Part shown: in pieces, positions 8,313 through 16,485 of the stretch
Position numbering within the stretch: the first letter of the stretch is position 1
Layout of the letters: every line of letters begins with the position of its first letter
DNA from: Deltaproteobacteria bacterium
Lineage (GTDB): Bacteria > Desulfobacterota > BSN033 > UBA1163
Direction: 5' to 3'
DNA length: 64,000 nucleotides
Assembly (NCBI GenBank): GCA_016875195.1
Contig: VGRY01000016.1
Coordinates: 1-64,000 of the forward strand
Notes under the pieces: generated by a model
Database searches by the model: none
What the model was told of the DNA's origin: nothing
The model's input: only the letters and a program-made list of their open reading frames with translations
Translations under genes and position numbers: made by a program

Positions 8313-9464
8313 ATGATTTACCAAGGTATATCCGTATTTACGAATAAGCCCATAGATGTGAAGGTTCAAGGGAAGTTTATCCAGGAAGTCACTCCGTCAA
8401 AAACAAAGGGACATCTTCCTTACATCTCACCTGGCTTTCTCGACATTCAGGTCAACGGGTACATGGGAAATGATTATAGCCTTGAAGATTTTTCTGTAGA
8501 CCAGTTGTTAAAAATCATCTCCCATCTGAATCGCTCCGGAACGACCCAGCATGTCCCAACGATCATCACCAGTCCCAGGGAGCGAATCCTCATGAACTTG
8601 AAAACCATCTCACGGGCTATCCGGTGCTCAGAAGATATTGCACATGCCATTGCAGGAATTCATTTAGAGGGACCTTTCATCTCTCCGAAGGATGGTCCGC
8701 GGGGCGCCCACAATGCAGCCCATGTCCGTCCTCCAGATTTAAGCGAATTTCAGCAGTGGCAGGAAGCAGCAGAGGGGCGGATTACGATCGTCACCTTAAG
8801 CCCCGAATGGGATGGAGCAATCCAATTTATAAAAGCAATCTCTGCAGCAGGCGTAACAGCAGCGATCGGTCACACAGCTGCTTCGCCAGGCCAGATCAAG
8901 GCCGCCGTGGAAGCAGGAGCACGATTGTCCACTCATCTCGGGAATGCCAGTCACCCCATGATCCCTCGGCTTAAGAATTATATCTGGGAGCAACTGGCAG
9001 AGGATCGCCTGATGGCCGGGATGATCTGCGACGGTTTTCATCTGCCGAAATCGGTGGTTCAAGTTTTTACGCGGACAAAGGGATTGGAGCGATTGATTCT
9101 GGTAAGCGACGCAGCCTACCTCGGTGGCCTTAAACCCGGGCTCTACAAGTGGAACGATGTTGACGTTCAGGTTTTTGATGACGGACATTTAGGGCTGCCT
9201 GGAACTGAAGCCCTCGCGGGCGCAGCTCATTTATTGGACTGGGATATTCCACGGTTCATGGAGTTCACCGGATACAGCCTGAAAGAAACCATACCTTTAT
9301 GCACTCAGAACCCGGCTCGTCTTCTAAGGATGTCTGATCATTATGGAAGACTGGAACCAGGGGCTCCAGCCAATCTCGTCCTGTTTGATTATGAGCCAGG
9401 AATGGACCGTTTGAGGATTATGAAAACGATCCGTTGTGGCAAAGAAGTCAATGTTTTAGAATGA
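8313..9464 (+). CDS. nagA: N-acetylglucosamine-6-phosphate deacetylase-like amidohydrolase
   Basis: This 383-aa amidohydrolase-superfamily TIM barrel is predicted to deacetylate N-acetylglucosamine-6-phosphate or a related amino-sugar phosphate. Visible NagA motifs are PGFLDIQVNG near residue 46, the metal-binding GIHLEGPFI, IGHTAA, STHLGNASHPM, ICDGFH and the catalytic aspartate in LVSDAAY. The C-terminal NPARLL and GSxADLV-like blocks (GAPANLVLFD) close the composite domain. No nagB is present, but a TRAP transporter and a SIS-domain protein follow on the same strand, suggesting an acetylated amino sugar or sugar acid. The start lacks a strong ribosome binding site, possibly because the brnTA insertion altered the upstream sequence. 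Confidence 0.85.
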   Translation: MIYQGISVFTNKPIDVKVQGKFIQEVTPSKTKGHLPYISPGFLDIQVNGYMGNDYSLEDFSVDQLLKIISHLNRSGTTQHVPTIITSPRERILMNLKTISRAIRCSEDIAHAIAGIHLEGPFISPKDGPRGAHNAAHVRPPDLSEFQQWQEAAEGRITIVTLSPEWDGAIQFIKAISAAGVTAAIGHTAASPGQIKAAVEAGARLSTHLGNASHPMIPRLKNYIWEQLAEDRLMAGMICDGFHLPKSVVQVFTRTKGLERLILVSDAAYLGGLKPGLYKWNDVDVQVFDDGHLGLPGTEALAGAAHLLDWDIPRFMEFTGYSLKETIPLCTQNPARLLRMSDHYGRLEPGAPANLVLFDYEPGMDRLRIMKTIRCGKEVNVLE

Positions 9465-9490
9465 AAAAATCATTTTGAAAGGAGAAACAA

Positions 9491-10489
9491 ATGAAAAAGT
9501 TATTCTGTATCACGATTGTTCTTATTCTTACTTTAGGTTTGGCCCTTGCCGCTGCCGCCCAAAACAAGGTTTCGATTCGCTTGGGACATATCCGCGATAC
9601 CAACCATCCCACCCATATGGCTGCTCTGAAATTTAAAGATATGGTGAGTCAGAAGTCAGGCGGAAGGATCGACGTCAAGGTCTTCCCAAACAGCCAGCTG
9701 GGCGGACCCAAGGAGATGTTTGCCCAGATGCAGACCGGCGATCTCGAGATGGTCTATGGCGGGATTAATACCCTCGCCTGGATCAAAGGGGGAGAGGCAT
9801 ATGAAATCACCGCTATTCCGTTTCTCTTCAGGGATTATGCCCATATGAGTAAGGCTCTCTTATCCGATTTCTTCAAGCCCGTTCAGGACAAAGCAGAGCA
9901 GGACACCGGGCTCAAGATTGTGACTATCAATGGCGATACAGCTCCAAGAGGCCTCAGCACAAAGGATAAGCCCATTTACAAGGCAGATGACTTCAAAGGT
10001 TTGAAGATTAGGACCGCTGCCAGCCCCACCGTGCTCACAGCCATGAAAACACTTGGTGCCTTGCCCCAACAGGTCTCCTTCTCCGAACTTTATATGGCTC
10101 TGAAAACAGGAATCGTGGATGCCCAGGAGAATGGCGCCATCGTTGTTCAATCTGCCAGCCTCTTCGAAGTCCAGAAATATTACATGAAGACAGACTACAT
10201 TCGAGACATTGAGACCTTCTATTCGGCCATGCCTTTCTGGAAGAAACTTTCCAAGAAAGATCAGGAGATGATCTTCGACGCCGCTGAAAAGTCGGGGAAT
10301 TACGAAACCGAGCTCACCCAAAAGCAGCTGACCACTGTATATGATTCGCTCAAGACCAAGATGACAGTGGTCGTACCACCCCAATTAGATCTGGATTCGA
10401 TCCGGAAGAAACTGGAAGGAGCCTTTGACAGTTTTGAAGGAACGAAGTGGCCAGCTGGGTTGATAAAAAAAGTCAGTGCTCTGAAGTAA
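9491..10489 (+). CDS. dctP: TRAP transporter solute-binding protein (DctP family)
   Basis: This 332-aa periplasmic binding protein captures an organic or sugar acid for a TRAP transporter. It has an N-terminal signal peptide (MKKLFCITIVLILTLGLALAAAAQ), the DctP pattern FPNSQLGGPKEM, the ligand-carboxylate arginine region FKGLKIRTA and GIVDAQEN. It is preceded by a good ribosome binding site (GAAAGGAG) 26 bases after nagA. A strong terminator-like hairpin follows it, separating it from the two membrane subunits, so more binding protein than permease is expected. Its ligand is unknown; the neighbouring NagA-like and SIS genes hint at an acetylated or amino sugar acid. Confidence 0.9.
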   Translation: MKKLFCITIVLILTLGLALAAAAQNKVSIRLGHIRDTNHPTHMAALKFKDMVSQKSGGRIDVKVFPNSQLGGPKEMFAQMQTGDLEMVYGGINTLAWIKGGEAYEITAIPFLFRDYAHMSKALLSDFFKPVQDKAEQDTGLKIVTINGDTAPRGLSTKDKPIYKADDFKGLKIRTAASPTVLTAMKTLGALPQQVSFSELYMALKTGIVDAQENGAIVVQSASLFEVQKYYMKTDYIRDIETFYSAMPFWKKLSKKDQEMIFDAAEKSGNYETELTQKQLTTVYDSLKTKMTVVVPPQLDLDSIRKKLEGAFDSFEGTKWPAGLIKKVSALK

Positions 10490-10502
10490 AATTATACTGC
10501 AT

Positions 10503-10529
10503 GGGGGGATGATTCCCCCCCCTTTTTTT
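10503..10529 (+). terminator. Terminator-like G/C hairpin with T-tract after dctP
   Basis: GGGGGG-ATGATT-CCCCCC is followed by CC and seven T residues, 14 bases after the dctP stop. As an intrinsic terminator inside the operon it would reduce transcription of dctM and dctQ relative to the binding protein. Confidence 0.7.
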
Positions 10530-10572
10530 CTGCTTCTTCCGGCTTTCGTATGGATGCTTTCCCTGTTTTATT

Positions 10573-10774
10573 CCCCCCTTAGCTTAAGGGGGGATGATGG
10601 GGGGTTAGGAAGATCATTGAGGCCTTTCAAAATGATTTATCATGAAAGTACCGTTAAAAAGATGTGGAGGGAAATCAGACGGGAGGAAAGAAGGCGACCT
10701 ATCACATCTCCCAGACAAGTAACCCCTCCCCACCTCCCCTTAACCTAAGGGGAGGTGACCCACTCAATTCCCGG
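10573..10774. repeat. GC-rich TTAA-centred palindromes ('PPLNLRGG' family), two copies
   Basis: CCCCCCTTAGCTTAAGGGGGG at 10573-10593 and CACCTCCCCTTAACCTAAGG... at 10731-10757 are near-perfect hairpins. The block 10717-10774 (AAGTAACCCCTCCCCACC...) is almost identical to 20445-20502. Translated artefacts of this element read PPPLNLRGG and create the spurious N-terminal extension of the dctM ORF. The rest of this 312-base gap holds no gene. Confidence 0.85.
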
Positions 10775-10801
10775 AAGAATTTTTTTTCTTTAAGGATATT
10801 G

Positions 10802-12079
10802 ATGATACTCATCCTGTTCGTATTGCTCTTTCTCTTCATCGGGCTCGGCTTCAGCATCTGGACCGCCATGGGAATCAGTGGAATGATCTATTTGCTGATC
10901 TTTGGCCAGGTTTCCCTGAAAATTCTTGCCTCCACCCTGGTCAGTGGAGTCGATATTCCCACCCTGGTGGCCATTCCCTTCTTCATGCTCGCAGGGGAAT
11001 TGATGAACTCCTCTGGGATCACCCGCAAGCTGGCGGACTTTGCGGATTACTTTGTAGGCCGCTTCAGAGGCGGCCTGGCCTATGTCGCCATCGTCGTCAA
11101 TGTCATCATGGCTGGTGTTTCAGGATCGGCCGTAGCAGATGCCAGCGCCGTCTCCTCTGTGCTTCTTCCCACCATGAAGGAGAAGGGTTACGATCGGCCT
11201 TTTGCTGCCTCTATTAATGCAGCAGCTGCTGTGATTGGTCCCATCATTCCTCCGAGCATCCCTATGATCTTTATTGGAGTGATCAGTGGATTGTCGATCG
11301 GAAGACTTTTTCTCGGAGGGGTTGTCCCAGGCTTGCTGATGGGATTCTTCTTAGCCATCACGGTTGCTATGGCCACCCGGAAGAAAAACTATCCAATAGA
11401 TAAAAAACAATTGAATCCAAAGGCAATCCTTTCCCTGCTGAAGGACACCCTCTTTGCCCTTCTAGCGCCCCTTGTCATCATCCTGGGAGTCGTCTTCGGA
11501 ATTGTCACCCTGGTTGAAGTAGCCGCCCTGGCCAACCTCTATATCCTGATCGTTTCGCTTTTCGTTTACCGGTCTCTCCGGTTCAAGGACATCCCAAGAA
11601 TATTTTCTAAGGCAGCGGTCTTCTCCACGTCCATCATGATCATTTTTGCAGTGGTCGGTCTTTATCAATATATCGTGGCCTCAGAGCAGTTGGGTGAAAA
11701 ACTGGGTTTACTGGTCGCCAGCATGAATCTGAATCAATTTACCTTCTTGCTTCTGGCCAACATCTTCTTTCTCTTCATGGGCTGCATTCTCGATGCGGTG
11801 CCAGTCATGTTGATCTTCTTCCCTGTTCTCCTGCCCGCAGCGATAAAACTCGGAGTGGATCCGACCCATTTCGGGGTCATTGTGGTGCTGAACTTGATGA
11901 TTGGGCTGTTAACGCCACCCATTGGGGCGCTCTTGTTTTTAGAGGCTAAAATTGCAGATCTCGAATTCGACGTGCTGCTCAGGAGTGTCTGGCCGTATAC
12001 CCTGGCCCTGATCGTTGTTCTGCTTCTAATCACCTACATACCCCAGTTGGTGCTTTTTATTCCGAATTTGATTTTGTAA
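10802..12079 (+). CDS. dctM: TRAP transporter large permease (DctM family)
   Basis: This 425-aa (from ATG 10802, TAAGGA ribosome site) polytopic membrane protein is the ion-coupled translocating subunit of the TRAP system. It has around 12 hydrophobic segments and the DctM landmarks IPFFMLAGELMNSSGI, GVSGSAVADASAV, IGPIIPPSIPMI and LNLMIGLLTPPIGALLF. The ORF-track start at 10664 adds 46 residues translated from a palindromic repeat and is rejected. The gene order here is P-M-Q, with the small subunit after the large one. Confidence 0.9.
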   Translation: MILILFVLLFLFIGLGFSIWTAMGISGMIYLLIFGQVSLKILASTLVSGVDIPTLVAIPFFMLAGELMNSSGITRKLADFADYFVGRFRGGLAYVAIVVNVIMAGVSGSAVADASAVSSVLLPTMKEKGYDRPFAASINAAAAVIGPIIPPSIPMIFIGVISGLSIGRLFLGGVVPGLLMGFFLAITVAMATRKKNYPIDKKQLNPKAILSLLKDTLFALLAPLVIILGVVFGIVTLVEVAALANLYILIVSLFVYRSLRFKDIPRIFSKAAVFSTSIMIIFAVVGLYQYIVASEQLGEKLGLLVASMNLNQFTFLLLANIFFLFMGCILDAVPVMLIFFPVLLPAAIKLGVDPTHFGVIVVLNLMIGLLTPPIGALLFLEAKIADLEFDVLLRSVWPYTLALIVVLLLITYIPQLVLFIPNLIL

Positions 12080-12080
12080 G

Positions 12081-12176
12081 CCCCGTTAGAAGAGCCTCGC
12101 CCTTCTAACAGGAAGGCTCACACCCCGATAGGAGCTGAGTTTCGCATGAGGCAATCAGTGGGGTTTTCTAACGGGG
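12081..12176 (+). repeat. 96-bp element with CCCCGTTAGAA terminal inverted repeats, copy 1
   Basis: The element begins CCCCGTTAGAA and ends with the exact inverse TTCTAACGGGG. The interior carries GAGCTGAGTTTCGCATG and AGTGGGGTTTTCTAACGGGG. Copies in the same orientation occur at 35331-35484 (154 bp) and 41403-41498 (96 bp). It lies between dctM and dctQ, so it is transcribed within the operon. There is no coding capacity; it is MITE-like. Confidence 0.85.
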
Positions 12177-12189
12177 TAAAGAGGTCTTG

Positions 12190-12669
12190 ATGAAGTCCTG
12201 GATAGAGCGGATGTCAGGAAGTCTGGAATGGTTCGTAGGGGGTCTCTTTCTTGCTCTCTTTCTGTTGAACATCCTGCGTATTGCCCTGAGATATTTTTTC
12301 GGAATCGCCTGGCTATGGGAGCCGGATTTTTCACGTCTTTTATTTATCTGGATCGTTTTCATCGGGGCTACCGTACTCTATGCTCGAAAAGGCCACCTGG
12401 TGGTCGATTATTTCTTAAATCAAACGAAACCGAAAAACAGGGAACGCATGCATTTTATCATCGATCTGGTGACCGCCATTTTCCTGGGGACACTTGTTTT
12501 GAAAGGGATTGAAGTCGCAAAAGTACGCATGAGAATTCCTTTTGACACCTGGGACTTTCCAACGGGATATGCTTATATGGCCGTTCCCATATGCGGAGCG
12601 ATCATGATCATCGTCACCCTGGTCAGGATGGGCGATTTTTTATGGGACAGGAGGAAAAATGAACACTGA
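12190..12669 (+). CDS. dctQ: TRAP transporter small permease (DctQ family)
   Basis: This 159-aa membrane protein with four predicted helices is the small TRAP subunit that pairs with DctM. The segment LWEPDFSRLLFIWIVFIGA matches the family pattern around the second helix (W-x-E-E-x-x-R), and VVDYF near residue 75 is also typical. The ATG at 12190 is preferred over the TTG one codon earlier. It overlaps the next gene by 11 bases, so both are in one operon. The preceding gap is occupied by a 96-bp repeat element. Confidence 0.88.
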   Translation: MKSWIERMSGSLEWFVGGLFLALFLLNILRIALRYFFGIAWLWEPDFSRLLFIWIVFIGATVLYARKGHLVVDYFLNQTKPKNRERMHFIIDLVTAIFLGTLVLKGIEVAKVRMRIPFDTWDFPTGYAYMAVPICGAIMIIVTLVRMGDFLWDRRKNEH

Positions 12670-13420
12670 GGCGATCTTTTACAAAAACACCCTCACGGAG
12701 ATCATGGACAAAATTCTTGGGGAGATGGAGACAATCCAAAAAGCTTCCCGCGTGCTTGCCGAATCCATCGCTAAGGAGGAACCGGTTCATGTCATCGGTC
12801 CCGGCGGACATTCCAATATGGCTGCCGAAGAGGTCCTCTGGCGGGCAGGCGGATTGGCTCCGATCAATGCGATCTTAGACCCGGGGACCAATCTCATCCA
12901 CGGAGCCAAGCGCTCCAATATCATCGAACGGACGCCAGGGTATGCGATCAAAGTGCTGGATGCCTACCGGGTAGGGCGAAAGCCCGGAGAGGTGATCATG
13001 ATCGTTAACGCCTATGGTGTTAACGCCATGTGCATTGATACGGTCTTAGAAGCAAAGAAGAGAAAGATGATCACGATCGGGATCACTTCCCGTTCCTTTG
13101 CAGATGCCCTGCCAAAAGATCATCCTTCACGCCACCCCACCGGAAAAAACCTTTATCAGGAAGTGGACTTTTTCTTGAATTGCCATCTTCCCTATGGAGA
13201 TGCGGTGGTGGAGATAAAGGGCTGTCCACAGAAAACAGGACCAACCTCCACTTTTTGTAATGTATTCACGATCAACCTGCTCATGATCGAGACAGTTAAG
13301 AGATTGATGGAGATGGGAGTTCAACCGCCTTTGTGGATGAGCGCCAATCTGCCAGGCGGGGACGAGGCCAACCGTTCCCTCGAAGAAAAATATATTCCAA
13401 GGATCAAGCATCTGGGGTAA
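12659..13420 (+). CDS. SIS-domain phosphosugar-binding protein (UPF0309-like)
   Basis: This 253-aa single SIS-domain protein probably acts as a phosphosugar isomerase or binding protein. It has the SIS nucleotide-sugar pocket motif VIGPGGHSNMAAEE near residue 42 and the strand-loop segment ITIGITSRSFAD near residue 138. It lacks any helix-turn-helix, so it is an enzyme or sensor and not an RpiR-type regulator. It starts inside the end of dctQ with a GGAGG ribosome site, which ties it to sugar uptake. A plausible role is isomerisation or ether/amine removal of the imported sugar after NagA action; this is inference. Confidence 0.75.
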   Translation: MNTEAIFYKNTLTEIMDKILGEMETIQKASRVLAESIAKEEPVHVIGPGGHSNMAAEEVLWRAGGLAPINAILDPGTNLIHGAKRSNIIERTPGYAIKVLDAYRVGRKPGEVIMIVNAYGVNAMCIDTVLEAKKRKMITIGITSRSFADALPKDHPSRHPTGKNLYQEVDFFLNCHLPYGDAVVEIKGCPQKTGPTSTFCNVFTINLLMIETVKRLMEMGVQPPLWMSANLPGGDEANRSLEEKYIPRIKHLG

Positions 13421-13485
13421 AATGAGTACTCAATTTAATAAAAAAGCACTCTTCCAATTTTTGTGTGAGTACTTTCCCCCTTTAT

Positions 13486-13533
13486 AACCCATCCACACCT
13501 CCCCTTAATGTAAGGGGAGGCTGGGTGGGGTTA
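13486..13533. repeat. Palindromic repeat, 48 bp, matches 32254-32301
   Basis: AACCCATCCACACCTCCCCT...GTAAGGGGAGGCTGGGTGGG forms a long hairpin. The same 48 bases recur at 32254-32301 with about one mismatch. A further palindrome, CCCCCCTTAAATTTAAGGGG, lies at 13599-13620. Together they fill the 276-base gap before the next gene; no gene is seen there. Confidence 0.85.
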
Positions 13534-13696
13534 TAGAGGTATTGTTTGATGTGGAGAGCATTCTGTCTAAATTGGTGCTAAAAGTAATCCCCCTTCGTCC
13601 CCCCTTAAATTTAAGGGGGGATATAGAGGGAGGAAGCCTTAAGTGAAGGGAAGGTTATTCTCCTATCCTCCCCAATTAACCAGAAAGGATTTCATT

Positions 13697-14731
13697 ATGA
13701 AAGCGGTCGTCAAATATGGAAAGGGAAAAGGTCTGGTCGAAATCAGGGATGTCCCTGAACCCAAGATGAAGGATGATGAGGTCTTGATCCAAGTAAGGGC
13801 AGTCTCGGTCTGCGGAAGCGACCTGCACATCTATCATGATAATCATCCCTACTGGCCTCCGGTCATCCTTGGACATGAGTTCTCCGGTATCATTGCCGAT
13901 GTTGGAAAAGAGGTGAAAGGCTGGAAAACAGGCGACCGTATTGTGAGCGAGACACGCATTGGCTCCTGCGGAGTCTGCTTTATCTGTCAGAGCGGTTTCC
14001 CCCAAAACTGCGAACAGAAGAGACCCTACGGAATTGGTGTCAATGGAGCCTATACGAAATATGTGGCTGGCCCTGCCCGCCTCCTTCACCGCCTTCCGGA
14101 CAATATCCCTTTTGAAGTGGGGGCAGCCATTGAGCCTACAGCCATCTGTGTCACATCCATTCTCGAACGATCGCAACTGCAAGCTGGAGAATCTGTCCTC
14201 ATCACGGGTCCAGGTCCGATTGGCCTCATCTCTCTTGCCATTGCAAAGATGGCAGGAGCAAGAATGGTTGGAATTACCGGAAGGAGTTCAGGTCAAGGGG
14301 TGCGGTTCCAAAAGGCCAAAGAACTCGGAGCCGATTTCATCATCAATGTGGAAACAGAGGACCCCATCCAGAAGATCTCGACCTTAACCAATGGTCTGGG
14401 AGTGGATATCCTCATCGAAACCTCTGGCGGGGAAAAGGCCATTGCTCAGTCCTTTGAAATGGTAAGAAGATTGGGAAGGGTTTGTGCCATTGGCATATCA
14501 GGGAAACCGGAAGTTTCGATTCCTTATGATCGAGGAGTTTTCAAAGGCATCCGTTTCGACTTCTGTTTCTCCAGCAGTTGGACAGCTTGGGAAAAGACTC
14601 TTCACTTGATCTCAAAAGGGCTCTTGCCACTCGGGAAGTTGATCACTCACCAGCTTCCCCTTGAAAAATGGGAAGAGGCCTTCCACCTTCTCGAAAGCCG
14701 CCAGGCCGCCAAAGTCATCTTGATTCCCTAA
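13697..14731 (+). CDS. Zinc-dependent alcohol/sorbitol-type dehydrogenase (MDR family)
   Basis: This 344-aa MDR dehydrogenase carries the catalytic zinc motifs CGSDLHIYHD and GHEFSGI, a structural-zinc cluster (SCGVCFICQSGFPQNC) and the Rossmann motif ITGPGPIGLISL. The ATG at 13697 opens with MKAVVKYGKGKG, the normal MDR beginning; the ORF-track start at 13643 is 18 codons too early. The relatives are threonine, sorbitol and sugar-acid dehydrogenases. It is followed after 13 bases by a 2-hydroxyacid dehydrogenase, so the pair likely interconverts hydroxy- and keto-forms of one substrate. Confidence 0.9.
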   Translation: MKAVVKYGKGKGLVEIRDVPEPKMKDDEVLIQVRAVSVCGSDLHIYHDNHPYWPPVILGHEFSGIIADVGKEVKGWKTGDRIVSETRIGSCGVCFICQSGFPQNCEQKRPYGIGVNGAYTKYVAGPARLLHRLPDNIPFEVGAAIEPTAICVTSILERSQLQAGESVLITGPGPIGLISLAIAKMAGARMVGITGRSSGQGVRFQKAKELGADFIINVETEDPIQKISTLTNGLGVDILIETSGGEKAIAQSFEMVRRLGRVCAIGISGKPEVSIPYDRGVFKGIRFDFCFSSSWTAWEKTLHLISKGLLPLGKLITHQLPLEKWEEAFHLLESRQAAKVILIP

Positions 14732-14744
14732 AAGAGAGGTACAG

Positions 14745-15746
14745 ATGGAACAGCATCCTTATCAGGTGGTAATCACCGATTGTGATCAGGGATCCATTGA
14801 AGAGGAAAAAGAAGAATTTGTCCGAATCGGAGTAGAATTGGTTTTCGCTCAGCTAAAAGAGGAAGGAGAGCTGATTCAGGTCTGTAAAGATGCAGATGGA
14901 CTGTTGAACCAGTATGCGCTCCTGACTCGAAAAGTCCTCCAACATCTTCCGAAATGTAAGGTGATCTCCCGTTATGGAGTGGGGGTGGATTCCATTGACC
15001 TCAAAGCGGCAACCGATTTGGGAATCATCGTCGCCAATGTGCCGGATTATTGCATGGACGAGGTCTCCAATCAAACCATCGCGATGATCCTGACATTGAT
15101 TCGGAAGACCGCTTTTTTTGATCAAAAAGTGAAATCTGGCCAATGGGATTTCCGTACAGGAATACCTATCTACCGAACAAGCGGAAAGACGCTGGGCCTT
15201 GTGGGTTGTGGAAAGATCGGTTTTGAAGTGGCAAAAAAAATCTCTGCTTTCGGCGTTCGCGTAATCACCTTCGACCCCTACCTTCCGAAAGCGCCTGAAG
15301 GAATTGAATTGACCGACCTCGATACGGTTCTAAAGGAATCCGATTTCATCTCCATCCACTGTCCCCTCAATGACTCCACCCGGCATCTGATCGGAGAGAA
15401 AGAATTTAAGAAAATGGTGAAGAAACCCATTCTCATCAATACGTCCAGAGGCCCGATTATCGATGAGAAGGCTTTGATTCAGGCATTAAAAGATGGCCTC
15501 GTTGCCGGGGCCGGACTCGATGTCCTGGAGAAAGAACCACCCGATCCTCAAAGCCCATTACTCAAGATGGAAAATGTCGTCCTTTCGCCTCACGTCAGTT
15601 TTTATTCAGAGGAATCGATTCGTGAATTGAAGCGGAGAACCGCCGAGAATGTCTCTAACGTTCTCCTGGGAAAGTGGCCAAGGTCCGTAGTGAACCGTGA
15701 CGTGAAGGGAAAGACCAGGGCTACCCTTTCTCCCTCAGAGGTATAG
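14745..15746 (+). CDS. D-isomer-specific 2-hydroxyacid dehydrogenase
   Basis: This 333-aa NAD-dependent dehydrogenase reduces a 2-keto acid or oxidises a D-2-hydroxyacid. The NAD-binding motif GLVGCGKIGFEVAKK lies near residue 147, the catalytic Arg block is NTSRGPIIDE, the Glu is in LEKEPPD and the His is in SPHVSFYSEES. The protein resembles phosphoglycerate dehydrogenase and CtBP-like members without the ACT domain. It is 13 bases from the upstream zinc dehydrogenase and is probably co-transcribed with it. Hydroxypyruvate, glyoxylate or a sugar-derived 2-keto acid are plausible substrates. Confidence 0.88.
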   Translation: MEQHPYQVVITDCDQGSIEEEKEEFVRIGVELVFAQLKEEGELIQVCKDADGLLNQYALLTRKVLQHLPKCKVISRYGVGVDSIDLKAATDLGIIVANVPDYCMDEVSNQTIAMILTLIRKTAFFDQKVKSGQWDFRTGIPIYRTSGKTLGLVGCGKIGFEVAKKISAFGVRVITFDPYLPKAPEGIELTDLDTVLKESDFISIHCPLNDSTRHLIGEKEFKKMVKKPILINTSRGPIIDEKALIQALKDGLVAGAGLDVLEKEPPDPQSPLLKMENVVLSPHVSFYSEESIRELKRRTAENVSNVLLGKWPRSVVNRDVKGKTRATLSPSEV

Positions 15747-15762
15747 CCGCTGAAGATTTTGA

Positions 15763-15808
15763 CCCCTCCCCCTTCCCCCCTCTTAAGCTAAGAGGGGGGA
15801 AGGGGGAG
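15763..15808. repeat. C/G-rich palindrome before the dehydratase genes
   Basis: CCCCTCCCCCTTCCCCCCTC...TTAAGC...GAGGGGGGAAGGGGGAG forms a nearly perfect stem of about 20 bp centred on TTAAGC. It belongs to the TTAA-centred GC-rich palindrome family seen at 10573, 13599 and 20445. It may act as a terminator or processing site after the 2-hydroxyacid dehydrogenase gene. Confidence 0.8.
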
Positions 15809-15844
15809 TTATAAGGGGTGAGAGTGGTTTTTTAGGAGTTGAAG

Positions 15845-16270
15845 ATGAAAAACAAAAAATTCGATCCGAAAAAAGATTACCCTCTCTCCTCAAAGAGGCC
15901 TGATCTGGTCAGGACTCTTAGCGACAAGGGTTTTGAAGAGATTAGTCTGGAGAATGTCGTCTCAGGGAAGATTGATGCTCAGGAGATTCGGATCCGGCCT
16001 GAAACTTTGGAGCTCCAGGCAAAAGTCGCAGAGACATATGGAAGGCCCCAGTTGGCCCACAATTTTAGAAAGGCCGCAGAATTGACACAAATTCCCGACG
16101 AAGAAGTCTTGAAGATTTACAATTCTTTAAGACCAGGGCGATCGACAAAAGAAGAGCTATTGGCAATAGCAAAAGAAATCGAGAAGAAATACCATGCAGA
16201 ACTGAACGCCGCTTTTATCCGGGAAGCAATCAAGGTCTACGAAAAAAGAGGACTCTTTAGAGAAGAATAA
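15845..16270 (+). CDS. Diol/glycerol dehydratase small subunit
   Basis: This 141-aa protein matches the small (gamma) subunit of adenosylcobalamin-dependent propanediol/glycerol dehydratase (PduE family). Family features are YPLSSKRPDLVRT near the N-terminus, RIRPETLELQAKVAE, the segment GRPQLAHNFRKAAELT and YNSLRPGRST. The ATG at 15845 has AGGAG at the right distance, so the TTG two codons earlier is not needed. Unusually it precedes the large-subunit gene; the pdu order is large, medium, small. A terminator-like hairpin lies immediately after it. Confidence 0.9.
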   Translation: MKNKKFDPKKDYPLSSKRPDLVRTLSDKGFEEISLENVVSGKIDAQEIRIRPETLELQAKVAETYGRPQLAHNFRKAAELTQIPDEEVLKIYNSLRPGRSTKEELLAIAKEIEKKYHAELNAAFIREAIKVYEKRGLFREE

Positions 16271-16298
16271 AGAACCCCGCCCACAGAGCGGGGTTCTT
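16270..16298 (+). terminator. Perfect 11-bp stem after the dehydratase small subunit
   Basis: AAGAACCCCGC-CCACAGA-GCGGGGTTCTT overlaps the stop codon. The T-rich part is inside the stem, so it may be a bidirectional or partial terminator. It lies between the two dehydratase genes. Confidence 0.7.
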
Positions 16299-16314
16299 AA
16301 AACCTAAGACCGAG

Positions 16315-16345
16315 ATCCCGAACCAAGTTCGGGATGACAAAAAGA
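16315..16345. repeat. Dyad 'gatcccgaaccaagttcgggatgac'
   Basis: GATCCCGAACCAAGTTCGGG is a hairpin related to the one inside the MITE-like element at 50556 (GATCCTGAACCAAGTTCAGG). It is a dispersed intergenic repeat in the leader of the large dehydratase gene. Confidence 0.65.
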
Positions 16346-16485
16346 GGAGAACCCAATCCTGTTGTCATGCTGAACTCGTTACAGCATCTAATTTAATGCG
16401 TTTGTATTAAATGACCGCAATTGTAAAACTTTCAAAAAATATCTTTACCTACCCTCTGCCAGGAAGGGGATATAGGAGAAAATTT

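Noticed and set aside
8085-8369. 94-aa minus-strand ORF between brnA and nagA
   Set aside because: It has no start signal and overlaps both neighbours. The reading GAAYGSNGDREIGRWKIYD looks somewhat protein-like, so a fragment of a dead gene is possible, but nothing supports a functional gene.
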